The notes under the pieces: generated by a model | What the model was told of the DNA's origin: nothing | What the model saw: only the letters and a program-made list of their open reading frames with translations | The model's database searches: none | Shown: one piece after another, positions 1 through 7,729 of the stretch | Numbering within the stretch: the stretch's first letter is position 1 | Layout: every line of letters starts with the position of its first letter | Translations under genes and position numbers: made by a program | Origin: Nitrospirota bacterium | Lineage (GTDB): Bacteria > Nitrospirota > Thermodesulfovibrionia > Thermodesulfovibrionales > UBA6898 | Assembly: GCA_021825365.1 (NCBI GenBank) | Contig: JAKAHR010000001.1 | Span: 62,001 to 126,000, forward strand | Direction: 5' to 3' | DNA: 64,000 nt

Positions 1-484
1 CATGCTCGAGCCGTTCTTTCCTGACCGCATCGCCTCCCGAATACTGGGCATGGGAGACATGCTCGGTCTGATAGAACAGGCCCAGCGGTCTTTTGACCAG
101 AAGGAGGCCGAGTCGCTGCAGCAGAGGATACTCGGGGACTCGTTCACGTTCGATGACCTCAGGGAGCAGCTCAAGAAGGTTCGTTCCATGGGGCCTATTG
201 AAAACCTGCTGGGGATGATACCGGGCATGAACCGCGCCAAGAACCTGCAGGTGGACGAAAGGGAATTCGTCAGGACCGAGGCGATCATCAACTCGATGAC
301 GCGGAAAGAAAGGACAAATCACAACCTGCTCAACGGCAGCAGGAGAAAAAGGATCGCCCAGGGCAGCGGTACAACGGTGGCAGACGTGAACAGGGTGATC
401 AAACAGTATGTCGAGCTGCGTAAGATGCTCAAGATGTTCAAAGGCAAAAAAGGCCTGAAGATTCCGAAGGTTTTTCCCTTCTGA
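1..484 (+). CDS. ffh: Signal recognition particle protein Ffh, C-terminal part (5' truncated by window edge)
   Basis: Visible are about 160 C-terminal residues, covering the end of the GTPase (G) domain and the whole methionine-rich M domain. The segment EPFFPDRIASRILGMGD is the conserved NG-to-M linker, and the later RRKRIAQGSG block is the helix-turn-helix that binds 4.5S SRP RNA. Ffh is the GTPase that captures signal peptides on ribosomes and delivers them to FtsY at the inner membrane. The reading frame is open to the window edge, so the first Met (base 2) is internal. It heads the ffh-rpsP-rimM-trmD-rplS cluster found in many bacteria. Identification is firm; only the N-terminus is missing. 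Confidence 0.97.
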   Translation, partial: MLEPFFPDRIASRILGMGDMLGLIEQAQRSFDQKEAESLQQRILGDSFTFDDLREQLKKVRSMGPIENLLGMIPGMNRAKNLQVDEREFVRTEAIINSMTRKERTNHNLLNGSRRKRIAQGSGTTVADVNRVIKQYVELRKMLKMFKGKKGLKIPKVFPF

Positions 485-487
485 CGC

Positions 488-515
488 TTTACTTTGAGCG
501 TTGCAATAGTATAAA
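488..515 (+). promoter_or_regulatory. Candidate sigma-70 promoter for the rpsP operon
   Basis: A TTTACT box at 488-493 and TATAAA at 510-515 are separated by 16 bases, placing transcription start near 522, about 24 bases before rpsP. The 61-base gap after ffh is AT-rich against its surroundings. Seen by eye only; rpsP may also be read through from ffh. Confidence 0.4.
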
Positions 516-545
516 ATTACTGACATTGAGAGAGGAGGTGTTTAC

Positions 546-782
546 TTGGTCAAGATTCGTTTAACAAGACTCGGCGCACATAAAAAGCCTTTTTACAGAC
601 TGATTGTGTCTGATTCACGGGCACGTCGCGACGGACCCTTCATAGAGATTCTCGGGACTTATGACCCGCTCAAGGAGCCATCGGAGATCAAGGTTGACCT
701 GGAAAAAGCGCGTCTCTGGCTGCAAAAAGGGGCGCAACCGACAGCTACTGCCAAGAGGCTCATGCAAAAGGCTGGTTTGTAG
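546..782 (+). CDS. rpsP: 30S ribosomal protein S16
   Basis: A 78-residue protein with the S16 start ([19 protein letters not shown]) and the conserved [25 protein letters not shown] block. S16 is a primary assembly protein of the small ribosomal subunit body. The start is TTG at 546, set by the strong Shine-Dalgarno sequence AGAGGAGGTG at 531-540; there is no in-frame ATG near the conserved N-terminus. It is the first gene after the candidate promoter and precedes khpA by 30 bases. Length is normal for the family. Confidence 0.97.
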   Translation: MVKIRLTRLGAHKKPFYRLIVSDSRARRDGPFIEILGTYDPLKEPSEIKVDLEKARLWLQKGAQPTATAKRLMQKAGL

Positions 783-812
783 GCGGGCCGATTTCCTACG
801 GAGGTACAGAAG

Positions 813-1043
813 ATGAAGGATTTAGTCGAGAGAATGGCGAAGGCGCTGGTCGACAGCCCTGAAGATGTTGCTGTCAACGAGATCGACGGAGAAAAGACAA
901 CGGTCTACGAACTGAAAGTGGCATCGAGCGATCTCGGCAAGGTCATCGGGAAGCAGGGCAAGACAGCGCGGGCAATGAGAACTATCCTCAGCGCCTCCGG
1001 CACGAAAATCGGCAAGCGGTGCGTGCTCGAGATACTCGAGTAA
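813..1043 (+). CDS. khpA: KH-domain RNA-binding protein KhpA
   Basis: A 76-residue single type II KH domain. The GxxG loop reads [15 protein letters not shown], and the N-terminal helix [19 protein letters not shown] is typical. KhpA (older name YlqC) binds RNA, usually with KhpB/Jag, and affects cell division and small-RNA regulation where studied. Its position between rpsP and rimM is the standard one. The ATG has an upstream GGAGG at 801-805. Confident by family; its RNA targets in this host are unknown. Confidence 0.95.
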   Translation: MKDLVERMAKALVDSPEDVAVNEIDGEKTTVYELKVASSDLGKVIGKQGKTARAMRTILSASGTKIGKRCVLEILE

Positions 1044-1070
1044 GCATAACCAGGAGTCAGGTCCTTAGAA

Positions 1071-1577
1071 CTGTCAAGATTCGCTGCAGTAGCCAGAATC
1101 GTTCATGAACGGGGGGTAAGAGGTGAAATGACGGCCCTCCCCCTCTCCCATAAATTCCATCAGCTGGCCCCGGATAGTGTCGTTGAGCTCGTAACTCCTG
1201 GCGGGGCCTCTGTCCGGAAACGCATCAGGAACATACGGCCTGTCGGGCGTGGCTATGGCATTTCCTTCGAGGACGTCGGGACCCCCGAGCAGGCCCTCGC
1301 CCTTCGTGGCGCCCTCATCATGGTGCCGAGGGACTCCCTCGTTATGGATGAAGGCGAGTACTGGTGCGATGACATCATCGGTCTCTCGGTGGTAACCACG
1401 GAAGGCGGCCGTGTCGGCATTGTCACCGAGGTCATCAGCACGGGCGGCAATGATGTGTATGTGGTTGAGAACCATGGCAGGGAATTTCTGATTCCTGCCA
1501 TCCGTGATGTTATCGTTGACATCAGCATCCGCGACGGCCGCATAACCATACGCGCGATGGAGGGAATGCTGGACTGA
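1071..1577 (+). CDS. rimM: Ribosome maturation factor RimM, probable non-standard CTG start
   Basis: RimM binds S19 and helps 16S rRNA 3'-domain maturation. The first in-frame ATG is at 1128, but the codons before it encode AAVARIVHERGVRGEMTA, which matches the conserved RimM N-terminal strand and HGIRGE-like loop. The frame is open back to a stop at 1047-1049 and holds no ATG, GTG or TTG before 1128. CTG at 1071 is the only near-cognate codon that gives a full-length protein (168 residues, normal for RimM). AGGAG lies at 1052-1056. The C-terminal PRC-barrel (residues about 95-168, with EFLIPAIRDVI) is intact. The next gene, trmD, follows by one base. Identity is firm; the start is inferred and could hide a sequencing error. 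Confidence 0.9.
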   Translation: MSRFAAVARIVHERGVRGEMTALPLSHKFHQLAPDSVVELVTPGGASVRKRIRNIRPVGRGYGISFEDVGTPEQALALRGALIMVPRDSLVMDEGEYWCDDIIGLSVVTTEGGRVGIVTEVISTGGNDVYVVENHGREFLIPAIRDVIVDISIRDGRITIRAMEGMLD

Positions 1578-1578
1578 C

Positions 1579-2319
1579 ATGGTGACCTTTCGTGTTGTCA
1601 CGATCTTCCCCGCGATAATCAGGGCGTACGTCGGCGAAAGCATCCTCAAGCGCGCGATAGCAGCCGATCTCATCGACGTAACGGTACATGATCTGAGGGA
1701 TTATGCCACAGATAAACATAAGACCGTGGATGATTATCCCTACGGCGGCGGCGCCGGCATGGTCATGAAGCCGGACCCCTTCTTCAGGGTCATCGAGGAG
1801 CAGTGGCCGGACAGGCAATCCCGCAGGGTTGTGCTTCTTTCTCCCAAGGGCAGGACGTTTACGCAGGACCGTGCGCTTTCCTTCTCCCGCGAGACGCGGC
1901 AGACCATCCTGCTTTGCGGAAGATATGAGGCGATTGACGAACGTGTGCGGGAGGCTCTCGTCGACGACGAGGTTTCGATCGGTGATTATGTTTTGACTGG
2001 CGGAGAACTGCCCGCTTTGGTTATAATAGACGCTGTAGCACGTCTTGTGCCTGGTGTGCTCGGCGATAGCCGTTCCTCCGCGGAAGACTCTTTTTCGTGC
2101 GGTTTGCTGGACTATCCGCACTATACGCGGCCTGAGATCTTCAGGGGAATGACGGTGCCCCCGGTGCTTCTCTCGGGTCATCACAGCGAGATAGAGCGGT
2201 GGCGGAGGATACAGTCCCTTCGGCACACACTCGAAAGAAGGCCGGAGTTGCTGGAGCGGCTGGAGATGTCACAGGAAGACAGAAAAATACTGAAAGAACT
2301 GAAGGAGGAATCTACATGA
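1579..2319 (+). CDS. trmD: tRNA (guanine-37-N1)-methyltransferase TrmD
   Basis: A 246-residue SPOUT methyltransferase making m1G37 in tRNAs with G36, which prevents +1 frameshifting. Family marks are the N-terminal VTIFP, the [12 protein letters not shown] loop, [12 protein letters not shown], and the trefoil-knot SAM-binding segment [15 protein letters not shown]. The C-terminal RPEIFRGM and HH-EIERWRR helices are present. It begins one base after rimM stops, and its TGA overlaps the ATG of rplS (ATGA), so the three genes are translationally linked. All catalytic regions are present. Confidence 0.98.
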   Translation: MVTFRVVTIFPAIIRAYVGESILKRAIAADLIDVTVHDLRDYATDKHKTVDDYPYGGGAGMVMKPDPFFRVIEEQWPDRQSRRVVLLSPKGRTFTQDRALSFSRETRQTILLCGRYEAIDERVREALVDDEVSIGDYVLTGGELPALVIIDAVARLVPGVLGDSRSSAEDSFSCGLLDYPHYTRPEIFRGMTVPPVLLSGHHSEIERWRRIQSLRHTLERRPELLERLEMSQEDRKILKELKEEST

Positions 2320-2666
2320 ATCTTATAAGCGCTGTTGAGGAAGGCTACAAGAAGGATCTCGGGTCCTTTAATGTGGGTGATACCGTGAAGGTCTACGTCA
2401 AGGTAGTCGAAGGCGACAAGGAACGCATCCAGCCCTTTCAGGGCACGGTCATAGGCAGAAAGGGCAGCGGCACCCGCGAGTCTTTTTCAGTGCGGAAGAT
2501 ATCATTCGGCGTCGGGGTCGAGAGAATATTCCCCGTCTGCTCGCCCAGCGTCGACAAGGTGGAAGTCCTGAAGCGCGGATCGGTCAAACGGGCCAAGCTC
2601 TACTACCTCCGCGGCAAGAAGGGCAAGGCGGCCAAGATCAAGGAAAAAGAATTTTCCGCAGATTAG
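2316..2666 (+). CDS. rplS: 50S ribosomal protein L19
   Basis: A 116-residue L19, located at the interface of the two ribosomal subunits. Diagnostic stretches are [33 protein letters not shown], and RRAKLYYLR-like [20 protein letters not shown] near the C-terminus. The ATG at 2316 overlaps the trmD stop and is preceded by GGAGG in the end of trmD (2304-2308). An earlier in-frame start would only add a non-conserved extension lying inside trmD, so it was rejected. Confidence 0.97.
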   Translation: MNLISAVEEGYKKDLGSFNVGDTVKVYVKVVEGDKERIQPFQGTVIGRKGSGTRESFSVRKISFGVGVERIFPVCSPSVDKVEVLKRGSVKRAKLYYLRGKKGKAAKIKEKEFSAD

Positions 2667-2675
2667 TACCATGCC

Positions 2676-3287
2676 ATGGATCTGTACCGGCATGACAGCA
2701 CATGGAGACAAAAAGGTTTCCACGTCATTGCCGGTATAGACGAGGCAGGCAGGGGCCCTATTGCAGGACCCGTGGTTGCCGCAGCCGTCGTCCTCCCCGA
2801 TGACCTCAGGATTACGGGTCTGCGGGATTCCAAAAAGGTTCCGGAAAAGGAGAGGACCTCTCTCTTCTGGGAGATCCTGGTCAGTGCATGCGCCATCGGC
2901 GTCGGGGTTTCCGATCACCGGGAGATCGACAGACTCAACATCCTCAAGGCCACAAGGTGCGCCATGGAGCGTGCCGTTGAGGACCTCTCCGTCAGGCCCG
3001 ACATGCTCGTCATCGACGCCGTCTCCCTTCCCTCCGTAGACATCAGGCAAATCTCCCCCTACAAGGGCGAGTCGATAAGTGCATCGGTCGCTGCTGCATC
3101 CATTATCGCAAAATACGTTCGAGACGTGATGATGAATGACTTTCACAACATCTATCCCCAGTATGACTTCAGGAAACACAAGGGGTACTGCACACAGGAC
3201 CATATGGCGATGCTGCAGGCATACGGACCCTGCCCCATCCACCGAAAGTCCTTTAGAAAAGTCATGGAACTCGACCTACCCTTTTGA
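2676..3287 (+). CDS. rnhB: Ribonuclease HII
   Basis: A 203-residue enzyme that cleaves RNA in RNA/DNA hybrids and excises single ribonucleotides from DNA. The catalytic motif GIDEAGRGPIAGPVVAAAV lies at residues 19-37, with DSKK near 53 and the later D of LVIDAVSLP; the KHKGY motif follows near residue 168. The ATG is 9 bases after the rplS stop, so it is likely the last gene of this operon. The yraN gene that often follows rnhB is absent here. Confidence 0.97.
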   Translation: MDLYRHDSTWRQKGFHVIAGIDEAGRGPIAGPVVAAAVVLPDDLRITGLRDSKKVPEKERTSLFWEILVSACAIGVGVSDHREIDRLNILKATRCAMERAVEDLSVRPDMLVIDAVSLPSVDIRQISPYKGESISASVAAASIIAKYVRDVMMNDFHNIYPQYDFRKHKGYCTQDHMAMLQAYGPCPIHRKSFRKVMELDLPF

Positions 3288-3323
3288 CCCGCATGACCGC
3301 TGGAATTACGCGGCCGCATTGAT

Positions 3324-3329
3324 TACAAT
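3324..3329 (+). promoter_or_regulatory. -10-like TACAAT immediately before the DtxR-family gene
   Basis: TACAAT ends 8 bases before the ATG at 3338, which would put transcription start at about 3336. No Shine-Dalgarno sequence is seen between them. If used, this gives a leaderless or nearly leaderless mRNA. The -35 region is weak (about 3 of 6 matches), so this is only a candidate. Confidence 0.35.
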
Positions 3330-3337
3330 ATATCCAC

Positions 3338-4003
3338 ATGGCCGAAATCAGCGACAGGGAACGGATCGATGAGGCACTGGAACTTCTCTGGGTCCTTGAC
3401 GAGGAGGGACACGGGGAACTGGAACGCTTCATCCACAGCTCAGATGATCCTGATGTCCCGCTTCTCACTGATACGCTCCGTGAGGAGGGACTGACTGCCG
3501 TGGCCGATGGCCTTATCCGCCTGACCGACAAGGGCCGCGTCATGGCTCGGGGACTGGTCAGACGGCAGAGGCTGGCCGAGAGACTCTTCACGGACGTCCT
3601 GCAGATGTCGGAGGATACGGTATTGAACGACGCCTGCAAGATGGAACATATCCTCAGCGAAGAACTCACTGAAAGCGTCTGTACCTTTTTGGGTCATCCG
3701 CCGACCTGCCCCCACGGCAAACCGATCCCTCGCGGGGAATGCTGCAAGAAGCTCAGGATCGACATCCGTCCGGTCGTTACGGGGTTGTCGGAATTCGAGG
3801 TGGGAGCGACAGGCAGGATCACCTTCATCGTCCCTTCCGACCCATCACGGATCAGCAAGCTCAACTCCCTGGGCATCGTTGCGGGGAGTGTCATCAAGCT
3901 TATCCAGAAGATACCCTCTTTTGTCCTGCAGATCGATGAGACAACCGTTGCCATCGATCCTTCCATCGCAAAAGAGATTTATCTCAAGAAAGTCGTTGTA
4001 TAG
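3338..4003 (+). CDS. DtxR/MntR-family metal-dependent transcriptional regulator with FeoA-like domain
   Basis: A 221-residue regulator. Residues 1-75 form a winged-helix-like region that is divergent for the family. Residues 76-140 carry the dimerisation and metal-binding motif, with NDACKMEHILSEEL and CPHGKPIPRG matching DtxR/IdeR ligands (Cys/Met, Glu, His). Residues 147-221 are a FeoA/SH3-like domain (EVGATGRITFI through IAKEIYLKK). Such proteins repress iron- or manganese-uptake genes when metal-loaded. No feoB or other metal transporter is adjacent, so its targets lie elsewhere or it regulates itself. Metal specificity cannot be told from sequence by eye. Confidence 0.88.
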   Translation: MAEISDRERIDEALELLWVLDEEGHGELERFIHSSDDPDVPLLTDTLREEGLTAVADGLIRLTDKGRVMARGLVRRQRLAERLFTDVLQMSEDTVLNDACKMEHILSEELTESVCTFLGHPPTCPHGKPIPRGECCKKLRIDIRPVVTGLSEFEVGATGRITFIVPSDPSRISKLNSLGIVAGSVIKLIQKIPSFVLQIDETTVAIDPSIAKEIYLKKVVV

Positions 4004-4099
4004 AAGATCCGCTGCGGGATCGAAAATTCGCCGCTTGACAATATTCCTCATTCAGACCTGATCTCTGTCTGGACCCCCTCGGCGCGGACGGTGCCATGA

Positions 4100-4105
4100 T
4101 ATACT
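4100..4105 (+). promoter_or_regulatory. Extended -10 element giving a predicted leaderless mRNA
   Basis: TGA-TATACT (4097-4105) is an extended -10 promoter. Counting seven bases after it lands on base 4112, the A of the next gene's ATG. There is no ribosome-binding site. No convincing -35 is seen, as is common for extended -10 promoters. Confidence 0.4.
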
Positions 4106-4111
4106 TATCTC

Positions 4112-4369
4112 ATGAACGATGATCTGCTCAGGGAAGAGGATAGAAAGATCCGGCGGCTCAGGATCATCGTCGATCTCACCCTGGCAGTCCTGATACAGGG
4201 TGACCTTTCCTTCGTCGAATCCCTGGAACTGATGGACACGACAAGAAAGGCGGCCATAACCCTGTTCCCTGACAAAGAGAGTGTTTACGACCTGATCTAC
4301 ACTCCCCGCTTCCGTCGCATTATCCGGGAGCGATTCACCATTCCCGGGACGCAGTCAGGAAGAAACTGA
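4112..4369 (+). CDS. Small uncharacterised protein (85 aa)
   Basis: I do not recognise a family. The protein is 85 residues, soluble by composition, with charged helical ends and a central helix rich in Leu and Val. The middle (FVESLELMDTTRKAAITLFPDKESVYDLIY) reads like a compact helical domain. It has no Cys and no signal peptide or membrane segment. It stands between the DtxR-type regulator and a convergent transporter operon, 22 bases from the end of dppC. Codon use matches its neighbours, and its own extended -10 element supports it as a real gene. Function unknown. Confidence 0.6.
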   Translation: MNDDLLREEDRKIRRLRIIVDLTLAVLIQGDLSFVESLELMDTTRKAAITLFPDKESVYDLIYTPRFRRIIRERFTIPGTQSGRN

Positions 4370-4390
4370 GTAATCGCTTTCCACTGCCCT

Positions 4391-5194
4391 TCAGCCGTCC
4401 TTATCAATATCCTGCCATTCCCGCAGCTCGTCGCCGACGATGTTGAAGCAAAGAGCGGTGACGGCGATCATCAGGCCGGGGGGAATCACCATCCACGGGG
4501 CGGAGCTGATAAACATCCTGCCGGTACTCACCATTGACCCCCAGGTAGCCGTTGGCGGCTGGGCCCCGAGCCCCAGGAAACTGAGGGCCGCCTCGGTAAG
4601 CACATATCCGCCAAGCCTCACACCCGCCACTACCAGGGCGAGGGGTATGCACTGGGGTATCAGGTGGACAAAGAGTATCCTCTTCCAGCTGCACCCAAGT
4701 GCGCGAGCAGCATCGATATAGGTAGATTCTCTCAGGACGAGGACGGTCCCGCGTATCAGGCGGGCAAAAGACGCCCAGCCCACCGCTGCGAGGGCGATCA
4801 TCACCGTATACACGCCAGGGGGCAGGACTACGGAGACACCGATAGCAAGCAAGAGGGACGGAAAGGAAAGGATCAGATCAACAGCAGCCATGATCGCGAT
4901 ATCAACCTTGCCGCCGGCGTAGCCGGAAATGACCCCCACGACCAAGCCTATTCCCATGGAAAGCACTGCGGCCACGACAGCGACACCTACGGATATCTTC
5001 GCCCCGTAGAGGATGCGCGCTACGACGTCCCTCCCCTTGTTGTCGGTGCCGAGCGGATGCGTCCAGGAAGGGTGTGCTTTAACGCTGTCCAGATTTATCT
5101 CCTCCGGGTCCTGCGGCCAGACGAATGGACCGCCAAGGGATAACAGCATGATAGCGATGATAACGATAAGGGCGATCTTACCTGTCTTCCGCAT
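4391..5194 (-). CDS. Oligopeptide/dipeptide ABC transporter permease, DppC/OppC type
   Basis: A 267-residue inner-membrane permease with an N-terminal anchor (residues about 6-26), the PLGTDNKGRDVVARILYGAK signature of the OppC class, and five further membrane segments. The EAA loop is EAALSFLGLGAQPP-TATWG, where the ATPase docks. It overlaps the end of the upstream permease by 17 bases, so the two are translationally coupled. No ATPase gene (DppD or DppF type) follows; the next gene is convergent. The substrate cannot be read from permeases, but peptides, nickel or glutathione are usual for this family. Confidence 0.93.
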   Translation of the reverse strand: MRKTGKIALIVIIAIMLLSLGGPFVWPQDPEEINLDSVKAHPSWTHPLGTDNKGRDVVARILYGAKISVGVAVVAAVLSMGIGLVVGVISGYAGGKVDIAIMAAVDLILSFPSLLLAIGVSVVLPPGVYTVMIALAAVGWASFARLIRGTVLVLRESTYIDAARALGCSWKRILFVHLIPQCIPLALVVAGVRLGGYVLTEAALSFLGLGAQPPTATWGSMVSTGRMFISSAPWMVIPPGLMIAVTALCFNIVGDELREWQDIDKDG

Positions 5195-6110
5195 GCACCC
5201 TCACGCGCGGATCCACAATGTGGTACGCGACATCCATGATAAGATTGACCAGAACAAATACGGTTGTGCCGGTGATAATGCACCCCATGATCACCGGGTA
5301 ATCGCGCTTCATGATGCCTTCCATCGTGAATCTGCCGATGCCGTCCCATCCGAAGATCGTCTCTGTCAGCACCGCCCCGTTGAGATAACTGGCAAAGTCC
5401 AGGCCGATGATGGTGATAACCGGTATCAGGGCGCTCTTCATGACATGAAAGGCCGTTATCCTCGCCTTCGTCAGCCCCTTTGCACGGGCGGTCCTCACAT
5501 ACGGCAAACGATAGACTCCGAGGACGCTTGTCCGCGTGACCCGGGCCACCGTCGCCAGCGACGGCAGCGCCAGGGTCAGGCAGGGCAGCATCATATAGCG
5601 AATATCCCCCGTCCCTGAAGGCGGCACCAGTCGCAGCCACAGGCTGACGATCATCATGAGTATGAGGCCGCTCCAGAATACCGGCACGCTCAGGAAAGAG
5701 ATGGTAATCCCGGATATCAACCTGTCGGTTGCGCTGTCTTTCCTGAGGGCAGAGAGCAGGCCGAGCGCCAGCCCAACAGGCACGGACAGGAGCATGGCTC
5801 CCAGTGCGAGTCTCATGGTGTTGGGGAACTTCTCCAGGATATCGTCTAAAACCTTCCTGTTCGTATAGTAAGACCTCCCCAACTCCCCCCTGGCAAGAAG
5901 AGAGACATAGCCGGCATACTGCCTGACGATTCCCTTGTCAGCGCCGATCTCTTTGCGTATCTTCTCAATGGTCTCGGGATTGCTCCGTTCGCCTACGAGT
6001 CCATACGCCGGATCACCCGGCAGGGCCTTTGTCAGCAGAAAGGTGATGAACGTGATACCCATCAGAAGGGGCAATAGCAGCAACAGCCGTCTGGCGATAT
6101 AGAGTTTCAT
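5178..6110 (-). CDS. Oligopeptide/dipeptide ABC transporter permease, DppB/OppB type
   Basis: A 310-residue partner permease. It begins with the typical YIARRLLLLLPLLMGITFITF membrane helix, followed by the LPGDPA motif, the long periplasmic loop and five more helices. The EAA loop near the C-terminus reads AVLTETIFGWDGIGRF. The ATG at 6110 overlaps the stop codon of the substrate-binding protein (TGATG), so that start is preferred over the TTG at 6113. With the next gene it forms the heterodimeric pore. No frame damage is seen. Confidence 0.93.
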   Translation of the reverse strand: MKLYIARRLLLLLPLLMGITFITFLLTKALPGDPAYGLVGERSNPETIEKIRKEIGADKGIVRQYAGYVSLLARGELGRSYYTNRKVLDDILEKFPNTMRLALGAMLLSVPVGLALGLLSALRKDSATDRLISGITISFLSVPVFWSGLILMMIVSLWLRLVPPSGTGDIRYMMLPCLTLALPSLATVARVTRTSVLGVYRLPYVRTARAKGLTKARITAFHVMKSALIPVITIIGLDFASYLNGAVLTETIFGWDGIGRFTMEGIMKRDYPVIMGCIITGTTVFVLVNLIMDVAYHIVDPRVRVHAEDR

Positions 6111-7663
6111 CAATATACGTCCAATCCCTTATCCATGCTGTAAATCGGATACGTCCGGTACTTCTTTAGATGCGGCTGTCTGACGGTATACTCGGTCTTG
6201 TGCCAGAAGCTGACCCATGGCGACTCCTCAACGATGACCCGCTCGGCACGTCCATAAAGACGGCTTCTTTCTTCCGGGTCCATTGTCAGCCGGCCGGCCT
6301 CAACCAGGCGATCCACTTCCCTGTTGGAATAGCGTGTGCGATTGCCGCTTGCGCCGTGATTAGAGGAGTGAAATAAGGGGAAGAGAAAATTCTCCGGATC
6401 TGGATAATCTGCCCACCAGCTTATCCAGAACATGTCCGCCTCGCCCCTGTTTAGGGCCTCTTTGTAAGCGGACCATTCCAGCTGCCGTATTGTCACGGAA
6501 AGACCCGCCTTCTTCAGATATGACTGGATAATCTCTGCAATGTCAGCAATCTCCTGCTCGGCAGAAACGTAGAGAGTAATACGCATGTCCGATGCCCCCA
6601 GCTCCCTGATACTCCTTTTGGCCTTCCCGGGGTCATACTCAACAACAGGGGGCATCTCCCAGGAGCGAATGAGGTCAGGGACAGGTCCCCGGGCCAGCCT
6701 CCCCCTCCTTTCGTAGAAGGTGTCGAGGATTTTCCTTCGGTCAATCGCGAGGGCCACCGCCTGCCGCAGCCTCTTGTCCAAAAAAGGGCTCCGACTGCAA
6801 TTAAAACCGAGATAGTATGTGTTGAGACCGACGACAGAGGAAAGGTAGGGTTTCCACGTCACAGAATCTCTGTACCGCGCATATTCTGCTGCCGGCAGGT
6901 TGATCACATCGAGATTGCCCAGCTCAAATTCCGTCACTGCCGTCAGGTCCTCCGGTATGATCCTGAAGACGAGACCCGCTGCAGCAGGGGGGTGATCGAA
7001 ATAGCGGGGATTCGCTGCAAGGACCAGCCGGCTGTTATGCTTCCACTCACGCAGAATAAAGGGTCCTGTACCAGCGGGATGAGTCCCGAAGTCAGCGCCC
7101 CATCGCTCCACCTCCTCGCGGGGGACCACGTAGGCGGCGGTCATTGTAAGAAGACTCAAGAAAGGCGAAAAGGGGGCATCCAGTCGGAACAGGATGGTAT
7201 ACCTGTCTTGTACGATAATGCCTGACACATCAGGGGCATTGCCGGAAGCGAAGTCACGGGCCCCCTGAATCTTCTCGAGAACCCAACCATGGGGAGACCT
7301 GCCCGATCGATCGAGAACCCGCTTAAAGGAGTACTTGATATCTGATGCCGTAACCTCCCGGTTATTAGAGAATAATACTCCCTTCTTGAGATGGAATAGA
7401 TAGCCCATTCCGGACTCCGTTATCTCCCAGTTTTCGGCGATGTCAGGGATTACATCCAAGTCCGCATTCAGCCTTACCAGTCCGTTGAAGAGTTTGGCAG
7501 CTATCAGACCGCCCTGCATATCAACGATCAATGCAGGATCGAGAGTGGTCGGGTTGGTGCTCAGCCGGTAATGAACGTACCCCTCGATACGGTTCTTGGG
7601 TGAGCAGGAACAAAGACAGAATAACAATGATATCAGGACGATGCTCTGTAAGGGGGATCTCAT
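6110..7663 (-). CDS. Extracellular solute-binding protein family 5 (peptide-type ABC receptor), lipoprotein
   Basis: A 517-residue SBP_bac_5 protein. The N-terminus MRSPLQSIVLISLLFCLCSC looks like a lipoprotein signal with Cys in the lipobox area, which favours the ATG at 7663 over ATGs at 7708 and 7705. Family blocks include the NPTTLDPALI start, the LKKGVLFSNNREVTASDIKYSFKR block and the RQAVALAIDR helix. It captures peptides or similar ligands in the periplasm and delivers them to the DppBC-type pore encoded just downstream. It follows the AI-2E-family gene on the same strand. Ligand unknown; the operon contains no ATPase. Confidence 0.92.
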   Translation of the reverse strand: MRSPLQSIVLISLLFCLCSCSPKNRIEGYVHYRLSTNPTTLDPALIVDMQGGLIAAKLFNGLVRLNADLDVIPDIAENWEITESGMGYLFHLKKGVLFSNNREVTASDIKYSFKRVLDRSGRSPHGWVLEKIQGARDFASGNAPDVSGIIVQDRYTILFRLDAPFSPFLSLLTMTAAYVVPREEVERWGADFGTHPAGTGPFILREWKHNSRLVLAANPRYFDHPPAAAGLVFRIIPEDLTAVTEFELGNLDVINLPAAEYARYRDSVTWKPYLSSVVGLNTYYLGFNCSRSPFLDKRLRQAVALAIDRRKILDTFYERRGRLARGPVPDLIRSWEMPPVVEYDPGKAKRSIRELGASDMRITLYVSAEQEIADIAEIIQSYLKKAGLSVTIRQLEWSAYKEALNRGEADMFWISWWADYPDPENFLFPLFHSSNHGASGNRTRYSNREVDRLVEAGRLTMDPEERSRLYGRAERVIVEESPWVSFWHKTEYTVRQPHLKKYRTYPIYSMDKGLDVY

Positions 7664-7729
7664 GCTGTCAACGCGCCTCGGAACAAAACCAGGCATCGTA
7701 GTCATCATACCACGAGCCTGACCCGGCAG

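Noticed and set aside
1128-1577. RimM start at the standard ATG 1128
   Set aside because: It would drop about 19 conserved N-terminal residues (AVARIVHERGVRGE) that are clearly encoded upstream in frame.
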